In this document: positions 32,800 through 44,530 of the stretch, in pieces
How positions within the stretch are numbered: position 1 is the stretch's first letter
How the letters are laid out: every line of letters begins with the position of its first letter
Assembly: GCF_910594005.1 (NCBI RefSeq)
Contig: NC_057824.1
Coordinates: 26,935,314 to 26,999,313 of the forward strand
DNA length: 64,000 nt
From: Cervus elaphus
Taxonomy: Eukaryota; Chordata; Mammalia; Artiodactyla; Cervidae
Direction of reading: 5' to 3'
Notes under the pieces: generated by a model
Told to the model about the DNA's origin: nothing
Databases searched by the model: none
Seen by the model: only the letters and a program-made list of their open reading frames with translations
Program-made: the position numbers and the translations under genes

Positions 32800-33490
32800 T
32801 TTTGATCCTTTGAAGTTGTTCCACTGTCTCCTTGCATTGTGTCTAAGGAATCGGCTGTCATGCTTATTGTTGTTCCTCTATATATGATGTGTGCTTTTTC
32901 TCTGACTGCTTTAAGATTTTCTTTTCATCCCTGGTTTTAAGCAATTTTATATGACATACTTTGGATAAGTTTTTGTCATCTTTCTTGTCCTTGCTGTTTG
33001 TTCAGCTCCTTGGAGCTACAGGGTTTAAACTTCACATCAAATTTTCAATTTTTTCAGCCATTATCTCCTAAAAATTTTTTTGCCACCCATTCTTCCACAC
33101 TGCAATTATAAGCATATTGAGCTCCTTAAAGTTTTCCCACATCTCATTCATGCTGTTTATTTTTCCCAGTGTTTTTCCTATGTGCATTTTATTTCAGGTG
33201 AAGTGAAGTGAAGTGAAGTCGCTCAGGTGTGTCTGACTCTTTGTGACCCCATGGACTGTAGTCTGCCAGGCTCCTCCATCCATGGGATTTTCCAGGCAAG
33301 AATACTGGAGTGGGTTGCGATTTCCTTCTCATCATTATCTCTTCAAGTTCTCTGATCTTTTCCTCTGCAATATCTAATCTGCTATTGATACCATCCAGTA
33401 TATTACTTTTTAATCTCAGACATCATAGTATTAATTTTTAGAAGCTCAATTTGTTTTTTAAATATATCTTTCATTTCTCTAATAACATGG
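32800..33490 (-). repeat. Old L1 (L1M) fragment split by Bov-A
   Basis: gttccactgtctccttgcat, gtcatgcttattgttgttcc, tcagctccttggagctacag, tctgatcttttcctctgcaa and agaagctcaatttgtttttt follow L1M minus-strand order, with a Bov-A unit at 33199-33330 removed. Confidence 0.7.
33199..33330 (-). repeat. Bov-A unit nested in L1
   Basis: gtgaagtgaagtgaagtcgc then one Bov-A monomer (ccatggactgtagtctgcca; gagtgggttgcgatttcctt). No tRNA-like head. Confidence 0.88.
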
Positions 33491-33702
33491 GAGAGGGAGG
33501 AAGTACTAACTGTGTTACCTACAACAGATGCAACCACTGCAACTATTGCAAAAAGACCAACCAGGTGTCCAAATGGAAAGAAGGATACACAGCAACTTCA
33601 GTGAAGAACTTGCATCAGGATATTTCATATTTATACTGAAATCTTTCTCCTGTTGAAATCATGACATCTTAGGCAAAGAGTGGTGCTTCCTTTCATATCA
33701 CA

Positions 33703-33868
33703 GTATTTCTCAAACTTTCTCAATGATAAGAATATCTTGGAGAATTTGTTAAAACAGATTCCTACGCTTCAGCTGAGTCTTACTGAATCAGAATTTCCTG
33801 GGAAAGAAACTGGGTAATCTCTAGACTTGACAAGTATTCTCATCATCATGGAAGTTTGAGAAACAATA
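33703..33868 (+). repeat. MER5A-like hAT MITE
   Basis: Begins tatttctcaaactttctcaa and ends gaagtttgagaaaca, an imperfect inverted repeat typical of MER5A; interior has gagaatttgttaaaacagat and tcttactgaatcagaatttc. Confidence 0.72.
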
Positions 33869-34414
33869 TGTATGGATATGCAAGACCAGACACCTCCAAA
33901 TTGTTTCTTTCATAGAACCTGATCAGGAGCTAGGATTTCTGAACAAAATAAACAGGAGTGTAGACTAGGTTACAACTACATACTCTAGAAAGGCTTCCTA
34001 TGCTCATAATTATCTAAAGTTTAAAAAAACTTTCTCTTTTCAATCATGGTTTTAACTTTAAAAGTTATAGTTAATTAAGCACAAGTGCCAATTACTTTTC
34101 CTAGTACAGTGGACAGTTGACATTTATCTTTCTTGATTCTAACAATCAATGAGTGGCTCTGAACATCTATCATTTGAAATGACCCATTTTTGAGCTTAAG
34201 GGACAACTGTTAGAACATCATGCCTCTGTAAATTGTAAATAATGAGTGGACTTAGTTGACCACCAAACACTGTTTTCCGTTAGTAATCAAGATGCAGTAA
34301 TTTCTGTGAGTTAAAAAAAAAAGTTATTTCCCCCACCCAGTCCCTTGTCCCAAGAAATGCAACTGCTAGTGCTAGTTTAGAAGCAATGAGAAGAGATGAA
34401 GGGAATAATAACTC
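33869..34414. other. No recognisable feature
   Basis: Unique AT-rich DNA. Confidence 0.45.
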
Positions 34415-34745
34415 TGGGCTTCTGTGGTGGCTCCGTGGTAAAGAATCCACCTGCCAGTGCAGGAGATGTGGGTTCGATCCCCGGTCAGGTAGGATCCCAC
34501 ATGCCCATGGAGCAACTAAGCTTGAGCACCTCAACCACTGAGCTGGTGCTCTAGATCCTGGGAAACACAGCTACTGAAGCCTGGGCACCCGAGAGCCTGT
34601 GCTGCATAGCAAGGGAAGCCAGCACAATGAGCAGCCCCTATACCGTAATGAAGAGCAGCCCCCGCCCACCGAAACTAGAGAAAAGCCCAAGCAGCAGCAA
34701 AGACCCAGCACAGCCAAAAATAAACAAACAAATAAAAATTGTTTT
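34415..34745 (+). repeat. Long CHR-like SINE with Bov-tA-like head
   Basis: The head reads gggcttctgtggtggctccg, close to Bov-tA, but the body is CHR type (gatcccacatgcccatggag; cagcccccgcccaccgaaac; agacccagcacagccaaaaa). About 330 bp, longer than other CHR copies here because of an extra middle block around 34550-34620. Confidence 0.8.
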
Positions 34746-34923
34746 AAAAATTTAACAAAAAATAATAAAGATAAGTTTTATGGAAAAAAAAAAACAACAT
34801 GGTGGGATTTGAAAATGTGGATCATTTATAAAGTAACGTCTAGGGTGATATTCTCTAGGATGGGAGACTTTATCATAATTATATTTTAAAATATTATAGA
34901 ATGAGAAACTTCTAAGTGCAACT

Positions 34924-35203
34924 GCTGCTGCTGCTGCTGCTGCTAAGTCACTTCAGTCGTGTCCGACTCTGCGACCCCATAGACGGCAGCCCACCAGGCT
35001 CCCCCCTCCCTGGGATTCTCCAGGCAAGAACACTGGAGAGGGTTGCCATTTCCTTCCCCAATGCATGAAAGTGAAAAGTGAAAGTGAAGTCGTTCAGTTG
35101 TGTCCGACTCTTAGTGACCCCATGGACTGCAGCCTACCAGGCTCCTCCGTCCATGGGATTTTCCAGGCAAGAATACTGCAGTGGGGTGCCATTGCCTTCT
35201 CCA
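34924..35203 (-). repeat. Bov-A2 SINE with GCT tail
   Basis: Full dimer in reverse, with about seven CTG units at 34922-34944 as its tail. Perfect 10-bp duplication aagtgcaact at 34914-34923 and 35204-35213. A young-looking copy. Confidence 0.95.
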
Positions 35204-35659
35204 AAGTGCAACTAGGCAATTTAAAAAAATCATCTGCTATTGATTTTAAATCACTGCTTTGTTTAACCTTTTTTTCCCCCTTAGAATTCATTAGAATAAT
35301 TCATTCAACTGAACCAGGACTTCTGCACATCAAGACTACGGTATTCTCATAAACAAACATAGCTGCAGTCCTTCTACATCTTTCTCAGGTGTCCAGAAAC
35401 TCTTTCTTCTGCCAGAGGCTTTCATTTTCCAATTGAGAACACCGCTAGAATACCAATGACATTCAAAAACTCTTCCTAAGCAACTAAATCTCTCTGATTT
35501 CTCATTAAAAATTTACACAAGTAAATGAGCTTGGGCAAGTCATTTCACTTCTCTAAGATACAGTGTTTTATGAATGGGAAGAAAGGAGAAAAGAGATGGA
35601 CTAGAACACAGTCGCTAAGGTAAGGCACTTATTTTATATTTATATTTAAAAGCACTAAA
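35204..35659. other. No recognisable feature apart from a possible MIR scrap
   Basis: gagcttgggcaagtcatttc near 35528 could be a short MIR piece. Otherwise unique. Confidence 0.4.
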
Positions 35660-35880
35660 GCCAGAGTGAAATACCTTGTATTCTAATACTAGATCTGCCA
35701 TTCACAGTCTAAGAACCTTTAGGAAATTTCCTTAATCTTTCTAAGCCTCTATTTCCTTTAAAGAGATCATCCTAGTGTCTGCAAGACAAGATTGTTGTAA
35801 AGAATTAAATGAGTTAATTGGTGTAAAACAATTAGCATAATGCCTAGACCATGATTAGTCTTCAATCACTGTTACCTCTT
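35660..35880 (+). repeat. MIR SINE
   Basis: atactagatctgccattcac, tctttctaagcctctatttc, ttgttgtaaagaattaaatg and tagcataatgcctagaccat are the MIR plus-strand order. Confidence 0.75.
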
Positions 35881-36152
35881 ATATTAACATATGATGATGA
35901 ATTGCAGTACTAATAAAGGTAGTAATGGTGGTACTAGCAAGCTGTTGAGCGTTTAGCTAAACTACTTCACAGTATGGCTGCCTTGGTATCCATTCTATCT
36001 GGTTAAGTGGTCTGAAGGGACCTTCAACTGACACTAGCCATCTCAGGGAAGCACGTGCCCTAGATAGCAATCTGCAGAGCCACAAGCAGATGTAAGTTGC
36101 TGATATGCCTTCTCCAATGTCCCTATGCTCACCCCTTTGATAACACCCCCAT

Positions 36153-36375
36153 ATGTGCATACTCAGTTGCTCAGTCCTGTCTGACTCTTTGTGACTCCAT
36201 GGATCTGTAGCCCACCAGGCTCCTCTGCCCATGAAATTTCCCAGGCAAGAATACTGGAGTGGGTTGCCGTCTCCTTCTCCAGGGGATCTTTCCCACCCAG
36301 GGATCAAACCTGCATCTCTTGCATCTTCTGCATTGGTAGGCAAGTTCTTTACCACTGCTTCACCTGGGAAACCCC
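36153..36375 (-). repeat. Bov-tA SINE
   Basis: Reverse Bov-tA ending ttcacctgggaaacccc. Perfect 11-bp duplication aacacccccat at 36142-36152 and 36376-36386. A small insertion (ttgcatcttctgcattgg) lies in the tRNA-like part. Confidence 0.93.
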
Positions 36376-37037
36376 AACACCCCCATGGTGCTTACCAAAA
36401 TCCTTCTCTTTTGGTTTATATTGACCAAATATGCCCTTACCCCAAAACAGCAGTTCTCTTTGCATACCTCATTTTTTGAGGTGCATCTCACTGTTCTGCA
36501 TCAGAGACCAAGGGGAGCTCCTGAGATATAAACTGTGGTACAGGTAGTCATTTAAGTTTGTTGATTTGGATCCAACATTATAACCTACTTAATTTCTTAC
36601 CAGCTCTGTCTGTGAATACAATTTACAACCATTTAAAAAATGAAACTATTATCTCTAGCAGGTAGATTAATAGACACCAAATCATTTAGTCTGGTGCTTA
36701 TGCAAATGTTTTTGTCTTCCTCTGGACAGAGTGACAAGGAGGGTGGGTGGTGAGAGAGAGCTTGTTTTGATGATAATTCGACTGACTCTGTAGATCATCA
36801 CAGTCCTCAAACCTGACTCACAAATTTAAAATTTGAAATCATAAATCACCCAAATCCAGGGCAATCATCCTTTCCTTGCCTTCTCCCTTTGCTCATTTTA
36901 CAAAGGTAGTTTTATAGCATGACAATCACCATCCAGTATCCAGAAACCCTGTGATGGGTTCCTTTGGAAATCTTCCAGGAAAAGATTATCTCCTTCTGGT
37001 AAAAAGAAAAAAAAAAAATCAACAATTCTACTCTGAC
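36376..37037. other. No recognisable feature
   Basis: Unique DNA with a short A run near 37006. Confidence 0.45.
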
Positions 37038-37960
37038 TGACTGTGACTTCCAGGATCATGTTACCCTGGTTTGCAATAAAGATATGGATGTGCTGACTTT
37101 GAGGCAGGAGAAAGGTGGCCTCCAGGCTAAGCATTTAAAAGTGGCCTCCTGTTTATATTTCTTGAGGCAGGGGATAGATAAGCTCTAGGTTATTAGACAT
37201 TTATAGCTAGTCTCTTGTTTATACTTTGAGATGGAAATAACAACAGAAACAGGGTAAATATCTGAACTTTGTCTCCTGTGGACACTTGGCAATGACGCTA
37301 ATGGCAAGGGCAGAGAGGGGATAAACCTTGATTTGTATAAAAGATCAAGAGGTCACATATTTCCCATCTTTGGGGCCAGGAAGACGTTCACTGCACATGC
37401 ACAGAAACACTTCTTAGAGATCAAAAAGGGAGGGTATGCCAGGCCATAATAAAATGCCCTAACTCCCCCAAAGGCCCTTGAACTGAAACCCATCTTTGCT
37501 GAAGGATGTGCACACATGTAGGAACAGTCTTGAAGCAAATCAGCCAGAGGGTCAAAGCAAAACAATTGGCCACAGGAAAACAAAGACCTGGAAGACTGCC
37601 AGCTTATAAATGATTTAAACTTCCGCAAAGACATAAATGTCTCTCCACACTCACCCATAAGTCTGTCCACATGGACACCTTACTTTCCTCTCTACCTTCC
37701 ATCTCCTGGTCAGAATTTTTTTTCAAGGCAGATAAGAACTGGGTCCCAGATTCCAGCCACAGGCCCTCATGGTTTGTAGGACTTGGTGCTCTCACCACCT
37801 CTGCCATGGTTTGATACTCCATCAGGGAACTAAGGTCTTGCTTCAAGCTGCTGTTCATTGCAAGCTACTGCTCTCTGCTGTGTGTCTGGAATCAACTTCA
37901 CAGAGCAATTCCCTACTGCTTTTACTTGCACTTTTAAGAGAAAAAAATAAGCAGGTTTGT
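37038..37960 (+). repeat. Possible solo LTR of an endogenous retrovirus
   Basis: A SINE-free block with LTR-like order: start tgtgacttccaggatcatg, a TATA-like ttgtataaaaga near 37335, an AATAAA at about 37449, and a U5-like end (tgctgtgtgtctggaatcaa). I recall similar text in ruminant ERV LTRs but cannot assign the family, ends or duplication. No coding region is attached. Confidence 0.4.
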
Positions 37961-38049
37961 AGCATGTTTTCCATAGTGTCAATTAATGATGTCACCTGCC
38001 TGGTTTGCATTGTTTGTTCACTAAAGAATTAAAGGGATGGAGAGAGGAT

Positions 38050-38140
38050 AGCAGATTTAGACTACCTGCATCCACAAACTGCCTGTAGATGCTTATTAAC
38101 TGGGTGACCTTAAGCAAAGTGATTAACCTTTTAAAATTGA
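38050..38140 (+). repeat. MIR SINE fragment
   Basis: gcagatttagactacctgca followed by actgggtgaccttaagcaaa and gtgattaacctttta. Confidence 0.6.
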
Positions 38141-38375
38141 AATGCCCTTGCCAGGTGCCACATTCCATCCATCAGCAACTCCCGTCCTTCTTAATGTCTC
38201 CAAAATATGTCTCAACTCTATTTCCTTTTTCCTATCTTCACAACCACCACTCTGGTGCAGCCCTCCATCACCTCTTTCCTGGATCCTCTTAGAAGTTTCC
38301 ACTCTGGTCTCCCAACTTCCTCTCCTGAACTTCTAAGATCCAATTTCTACACAAAGTGATCTTATAATCCTGCAC

Positions 38376-39183
38376 CCAGTTCCAACATGTAGGGGGTTTT
38401 CACCACCATACCACCAAGCAGTTCTCCAACACCAGCTGAATGTCCTACAATTCAACTCAATTCTGACACCGTCTACCTGAATACAGTGTCAGATCACTCA
38501 GGTTAAGGGCTCACTCTTGCAAGACTGACTTCCCACCCCCAGAGGTCAATCTGTAGTCCAGGTTGTTCCCTCGGCTTCTGGCCAACTGGCTATACCACTG
38601 GCAGTTCCCATAACTTCCTCCTTGGGTTGATTAATTTTCTAAAGCAGCTCAAAGAACTCAGAGAAGCATGTTACTTACTAGATCACTTATTTATTATAAA
38701 AGGATGTAACTCAGGAACAGCCAGATGGCGGAGATGCCTAAGGCAAAGTATGTGGGAAAGAGCACAGAGTTTGCAAGCCCTCTCCAGGGTCCACTCACCC
38801 CAAAACGCCAATGTGTCCTGCAGACTATAAGCTCTCTAAACCCAGTCCTTTTGGGTTTTTATGGAAGCTTCATTTCATAGACACAGTTGATTAAATCATT
38901 GGCTATTAGTAATTGAATTCTGTCTCCAACTCCAGTTGAACTCCTCTCCATTCCCCAGAGGTCTGGGAGGGACTGAAAGTTCCAACTCTCTAATCATTTG
39001 GTTGGTTTCACTGAGGACTAGTCATCCCCCTTAGGTTCGGTCCAAATATCATCTCATTAACATAACAAAAGATAGCTTGATCTCTCTCACCCCTTAGTAA
39101 ATTCCAGTGGTTTTAGGAGCTCTGTAACCCCCCGAAATGGGATGAAGACTAAATGCATATTTCTTATTATGTATCACAGTATC
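38376..39183 (-). repeat. LTR-like insertion in L2
   Basis: Read on the minus strand it starts tgtgatactgtgatacataa and contains ccttttataataaataagtg, with a polyadenylation signal, followed by tctgagttctttgagctgct. It sits between gatcttataa and gatcttaaaa, a probable target-site duplication. I recognise an old mammalian ERV LTR but not its family. Confidence 0.6.
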
Positions 39184-39494
39184 ACAGATCTTAAAACAAA
39201 TCAGATCATATTTCTCCCCTGAATAAAATTACTTTTGGCTTCCCATCTCCAAAACATCTTACCATGATTTCTGAGTCTCTGCTTCATCTGGCCCCTTCCT
39301 ACCTCTCCGACTTCACTTTCTCCTTCCTTCTGCTTCCATCACACCAGTCTCCTCTCTGTTCATCAAAAACAGAAGCACAAGTCTTTTTGACCTCCATGCC
39401 TTTGAACCAGTTGGTGGGTCTGCATAGAATGCTTTCTCCAGATCTTAGGTGACTGTTCCTTTCTATCCTCCACACTACTCAGGATAAATTTTGT

Positions 39495-40087
39495 TCTACA
39501 CTATTTACAATAGCTATGGCATGGAAATACCATAAGTGTCCATCAACAGGTGAATGGATAAAGAAGATGTGGTACATATGTATAAGGGAATATTACTCAG
39601 CCATAAAAAGGAATGAAATTAGGTCACTTGTAGAGAGATGTGGATGGAGCTAGGGTCTGTTATACAGAGTGAAGTAAGTCAGAAGGAGAAAAACAAATAC
39701 TGTATATTAATGCATGTATGTGGAATCTAGAAGAATGAACCTATTTGCAGGGAAGAAATAGTGATGCAGATGTAGAAAATGGATGTGTGGAGAACATGGG
39801 GGGTAAGTAGGGCAGGGTGGGATGAATTAGTAGATTCAGATTGACATATATACACTACCATGTGTAAAATAGGTAGCAAGTGGGAAGCTGCTATATAGCA
39901 CAAGGAGCTCAGGTTGGTGCTCTGTGATGACCTAGATGGATGGGATGAGGGGGGCCATGGAATGGTAGGGAGTTCCAAGAGGGAGGGATATACGTATACA
40001 AGTGGCTGTTTCTCTTCCTTGTACAGCAGAAACTAACACACATTGTAAAGCATATAAATTCTAAATACTTCAATAAAAATAAACAAT
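39495..40087 (+). repeat. Artiodactyl L1 3' end nested in L2
   Basis: cactatttacaatagctatg, gaatattactcagccataaa, tgaagtaagtcagaaggaga, then cagcagaaactaacacacat and ttcaataaaaataaac tail. 5'-truncated. Confidence 0.88.
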
Positions 40088-40229
40088 GTCACCTGTGCAC
40101 AGTATTTTTTCATATCAATCTGTTGATTCCTCTCACAGAATTTATCACAAATTTTAAATATCTGTTTATTGCTGTCTGGCTCTGCCACTAAACAAACATG
40201 TCATGGGGGCAGGGATCAAGCACGTGTTA

Positions 40230-40903
40230 GTTACAAATGTATCGACTGTGGAGCTTACTAGACAGGATCCTAAAGGGCCCCCAGGATTCTTGTTCTCTGG
40301 GATACAAGACCTGTACAATCCCCTCCCATGAATCTAGGCAGGTCTTAAGATGATGATGGGCCATCACTCTCATGAGAAGGTTACACATATGGGAAAGAGG
40401 ATGACACTTTGTAGAGACAAACAAAATCCCTAATCAGTAGTTAATCAAAAGGGAGATCATCCCAGGTAGACTGACCTTCATTCAAGCGAGTCCTTAAATG
40501 ATATCAGAGAGATGAGAAGCAGCAGTAGATGCTTGTCTCGTGTCTAAGAGGTCGGCTTCCACCTGGTAAGAGAAGGAGACCATGTGGCAAGGATTTGAGG
40601 TTGGCCTCTGGGGGCTGAAAGTGATCCCCTGCTAACAGCTAACAAAGCAGGCTTCAGCCACACAACCACAAAAAAATGAGTTCTGTCATCAACCAGTAAG
40701 CTGGGAAGAGCCCAGCAAGCATCAGATGAGATTGAAGCCCCAGGGGACACCTAGATTTCAGCTAGATGAGACTCTGCGCAGAGGACAGAGCTAAGCCCAG
40801 GTCACTGATCTACAGAAAGTGTGAAATAACAAGCATGTGTGTTTAAGCCACTAAGTTTGTGGTAACTTATGAAGTAGCTATAGAACGCCGATACCAATAG
40901 CAA
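40230..40903 (+). repeat. MaLR-like LTR nested in L2
   Basis: ggatcctaaagggcccccag, gttctctgggatacaagacc, and near the end gtgtttaagccactaagttt then gtggtaacttatgaagtagc are typical of mammalian MLT-type LTRs on the plus strand. L2 resumes on the far side. Confidence 0.6.
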
Positions 40904-40957
40904 AGTTTGCCTGGCACACAGCAGGCCTGCAATCGTTACTACTGAATGAATGAATAT

Positions 40958-42059
40958 CCAATTTTGCTTTTAAATGCTTCACGAAATTAGAGGGTATATT
41001 TAGACATGGCAAAGAAGGCAAATATGAGGAAATGAGCGTGGGGAGGGGAAGATGTAAAAGGAAAGGAAGAAACCAAACATGGATAAATGCTCCATTGTTA
41101 TTCCAAGGATGAGCACTGTCCTGACATCTGAGCATATATAACCCGTGACTTATCTGCCCCAAAGTCCAGGATTGTTTGGAGAGGAAATAATGGGGAAGTA
41201 GAACTGGAAAGATGGATTTTTGTTCACTGTAAATTGAAGAGGATTGTATTCCAAAGAACTAAACAGAAGAGATTCAATAATTCTAATCAAGGGTAGAAAA
41301 AAGGCAAATCTCATTCCTGGGATTTCCAGAAAGTCAAACAAAACAGAAACCCTCAAGTCAATACACAAAGCAGAAGCATCTCAGAGGGTTTCTGTTTGCT
41401 TTGCTTTGATTCTTCCTCTTTCCCAGAGGGATGGAAACCTATTATCCACACCTTAATTACAGCAGCAAGCAGTACCTCCTAAGACATACCAAGCTGCTCA
41501 CAGAGGTCTCACAGTGTCCCAGCCTGTGTGACTGGAAGGGGAACTGCAGCAAGGTCGGGAGACATTGATTTTTCTCCCAGGCTCTGTACTCCTGGGCTGT
41601 GAGACCAACAAGTCCTTGCACTTCTGGATCCCAGAAGTGGTAAAAGGGGAACAATAATTCATGCTATCCATCATCACTCAGGGATTAGCATGAGGGTCAC
41701 ATAAATACAGAGATGGTGTCTGGAGCTGTGCAAATGTGCAACTTATCAAAAACCAGCCACATAGAGGAATCAGTAAACTGTTTACTGGCAGAAATCTTGT
41801 CTTCTTCTTCTTTTTTTTTTTTTTTGTCTTCTGCTCAGCAGTCAATAAAGAGCTCTGGACCCCTGAAATCATCAATCTTCCAAAGCTATTGTTGAAAGAC
41901 TGAATCCAGCAGTTCCTCCCAGGGGTCTCGCACATTAAGAAGATGCACAGCAGCTATTGTTTTACCAACAGGGCACTGGGATCCATAGGCTGTTTTCCAG
42001 ACTAGATTGATTTCTATTTCTGATGCTAAATTTGACTTGTTATCTACACAAAAAATATT
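40958..42059. other. No gene or repeat recognised
   Basis: Mostly unique DNA. A T15 run at 41811-41825. Open frames of 60-94 codons on both strands overlap one another and show no domain. Confidence 0.45.
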
Positions 42060-42150
42060 GTTGAGCACTTCTCAATGTCTGGCTGAGCACTGGCTCAATG
42101 TTAGGCAAAGCATAGCTGATGAAACAAATCCCTCACCTTCATGAAGGTCG
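42060..42150 (-). repeat. Possible L2 fragment
   Basis: tgagcactggctcaatgtta followed by aaatccctcaccttcatgaa resembles L2 in reverse. Confidence 0.4.
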
Positions 42151-42579
42151 CAGTGTCCTCTAAAGATAATCTTTGCCTACCACACTCCTCCTCAGCTTAA
42201 ACCCACCTACACACACCTCTGAATCTTTTAATCATACCACTGTGATGAGACACCTCCTTCATGAGGATTGCCCTCAGTCTCAGCTGGAAGTTGCCCTCAA
42301 AATATCCATGCACGCAAATTGAGGCAGGAGCTCATCATGAAGTGTCTTGCTATATATACTTCTCTACTTCAAGCAGCTCTAAGGTAAAGAAGGCACTTTG
42401 ATCTTCTTGGTATCACACACACTTTTGTATAACATCTCACTGGAAGGTCATGACTGCCCATCAATGTTGTTAGTGGTTCTCAATTACCTGTGTCTCATAT
42501 AATTTGCTTTTGAGGTAGATAGACAGACATACCTATATATAGAGAGATATTAAGTTAAGTTTATGAATACCTTTGCTTT

Positions 42580-42880
42580 TAAAAGTACCTACAAGAGTCA
42601 AATTCATAGTCAGAAAGTAGACTGATAGATGTCAGGGGCCAGGGATAAGGGAAGGGCAGGGGGGTGAGGAAGGAAAGGGTAGAGTGTGGGCGGGGGGATG
42701 GGGACTTAGTGGGTTTAATGGAGACAGAGTTTCAGCTTAGAAAAGTGAAACATTCGGGAGATTGTGGATGATGGTGAAAGTAAAACAAAACAGTATGAAT
42801 GCACTTGGTGCCACTGAAATGTACACTGAAATGTGGTTAAAATAGTATGCTTTATATTAAGTGACTTTTTAAAAAAGTAA
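42580..42880 (+). repeat. Old L1M 3' end
   Basis: agtcagaaagtagactgata, ggtttaatggagacagagtt, gagattgtggatgatggtga, gaatgcacttggtgccactg and aatgtggttaaaatagtatg in L1M order. Confidence 0.7.
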
Positions 42881-43099
42881 CTTGCAACATATTTAAGCTT
42901 ATTCTTATAATCGTAGTACCCTGACTCAAGCCACTTTGAGTACTTTCTTGAATGGGAGAGCAAGAGATGGAGTCATCACTTGGGGACTTGTAATCATGTG
43001 TGACTTGAAGACATCCATGGGAGTCTGTCACTGACAAGATCATTACCCATGATTTGAATTGTATAATCAAACAAACAAAATAAACAAATATGGAGAATT

Positions 43100-44060
43100 G
43101 ATTTTTAAGACATTTTTAAAAGATTTTATAAGTAATACAAGGATATATGTATATATGTGTGTGTATTACATATATATAATAAAATAAGTATAAAGTAAAA
43201 ATCTCCTCCCTCAAAACTGACTGTCCATAGCTAACTACTGCTAATAAGTTTACACATGGCCTTCCAGATTTTTTACTATACAGTAAGTCCCCTATATATG
43301 AACGAGTCCTATTCCAAGAGCAAGTTCATTAGTCCAATTTGTCCATAAGTCCAACAAAGTTAGCCTAGGTACCCAACTAACACAATCAGCTATACAGTGT
43401 TGCACTGTAAAAGATTTATAATACTTTTCACACAAATAATATATTAAAAAAAACAAACACACAAAAATAAAGAAAATACTTTTAATCTTACAATACAGTA
43501 CCTTGAAAAGTACAGTACAACACCTGGCATACAGCTGCTGGCATCGAGTGACCAGGCAGGAAGAGTTACTGACCGGAGGAGGGAGAGGAGGTGCAAGATG
43601 GTAGAGGAGAAGGATCCCCATCTATGGGAGACGGAGGGAGAGCTGCAGTTTCACTCATCCCTGACACTGACAGAATGCACGTTTGCATCTTTGAAAGTTC
43701 ACAACTTGATGGCTTGTGCGTGGGAGATTTACTATACCCTTATATTCTTTGTTATATTCCATTGCTGAGCCACACTTCAAAGTTCTGCCCAAGTCTACAT
43801 AACGCCCACAGTATTCCACTGTGTGGATGCATTATCATTTATTCAGCCAGTCCCCTTTGGTTGGATACTGAGGTTGTTTACAATTTTTTATTAGCACAAA
43901 CAAGGCTGTAAGGAACATTCTAATATGCAGGGTTTCTGCAAAAATGTGACAACTTTCGGAGGGCAGATTCCTTAAGTTGTCACTTGTCAATATCTAAATG
44001 TGAAGTGTACCTCCTTTTTGACCCGATAATACAACTTTGGGGCTAATTTTTAACAGATTG
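43100..44060 (-). repeat. Old L1M fragment split by a Tigger-like element
   Basis: Left piece (aaaatctcctccctcaaaac; acacatggccttccagattt) and right piece (ccactgtgtggatgcattat; ggatactgaggttgtttaca) are diverged L1M minus-strand sequence. A TA/TG microsatellite lies at about 43138-43185. Confidence 0.6.
43281..43734 (+). mobile_element. Tigger-like DNA transposon relic with TA duplication
   Basis: Begins cagtaagtcccctatatatg and ends gtgcgtgggagatttacta, an imperfect terminal inverted repeat, flanked by TA on both sides (43279-43280 and 43735-43736). Interior: gtccataagtccaacaaagt and ttagcctaggtacccaacta. No transposase frame. Confidence 0.7.
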
Positions 44061-44257
44061 TCATCTCAGCATTGTGTAGTGCTCCCTCCCTGCAACCCCT
44101 ATTCTTCTACAATAGCTTTAAAAGCATTGAAGAGGAAGAAGAAACGTGTTTAGGTGATGCTGTCAGGAGGCATAGTGATATCTATTGCATTCAGTGACCA
44201 AGAAATGGGGGCAATCATTGGATCCACCAAAGACAGAGAATCAAATCTTAATGATTA

Positions 44258-44530
44258 GACTTCCCTGGTGGTCCAGTGGTTAAGAATCCACCTGCCAATG
44301 CAGGGGACATGGGTTTGATTCCTAGCCTGGAAAGATCCCATATGCTGTAGGGCAACTAAACCAGTGCACCACGACTACTGAAACCCACGCTCCATAGCCA
44401 TGCTCCACAACAAGAGAACCACCGCAATGAGAAGCCTGTGCCCCGCAACTAGAGAATCGCCTCTCTTTCCTGCAACAATAGAAAGCCCATGTGTGGCAAT
44501 GAAGACCCAGTGCAGCCAAAAATAAATAAA
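44258..44530 (+). repeat. CHR-type SINE
   Basis: Head gacttccctggtggtccagt; body gagaaccaccgcaatgagaa; end cagtgcagccaaaaataaat. Confidence 0.92.

Larger units (their letters stand above)
38145..40957 (+). repeat. L2 LINE scaffold in four pieces
   Basis: 38145-38375 (tttcctggatcctcttagaa), 39184-39494 (atcagatcatatttctcccc; gcttcatctggccccttcct), 40088-40229 (ttatcacaaattttaaatat; catgggggcagggatcaagc) and 40904-40957 (tgcctggcacacagcaggcc; tgaatgaatgaat) follow the L2 3' region in order. Three insertions separate them. Confidence 0.75.
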
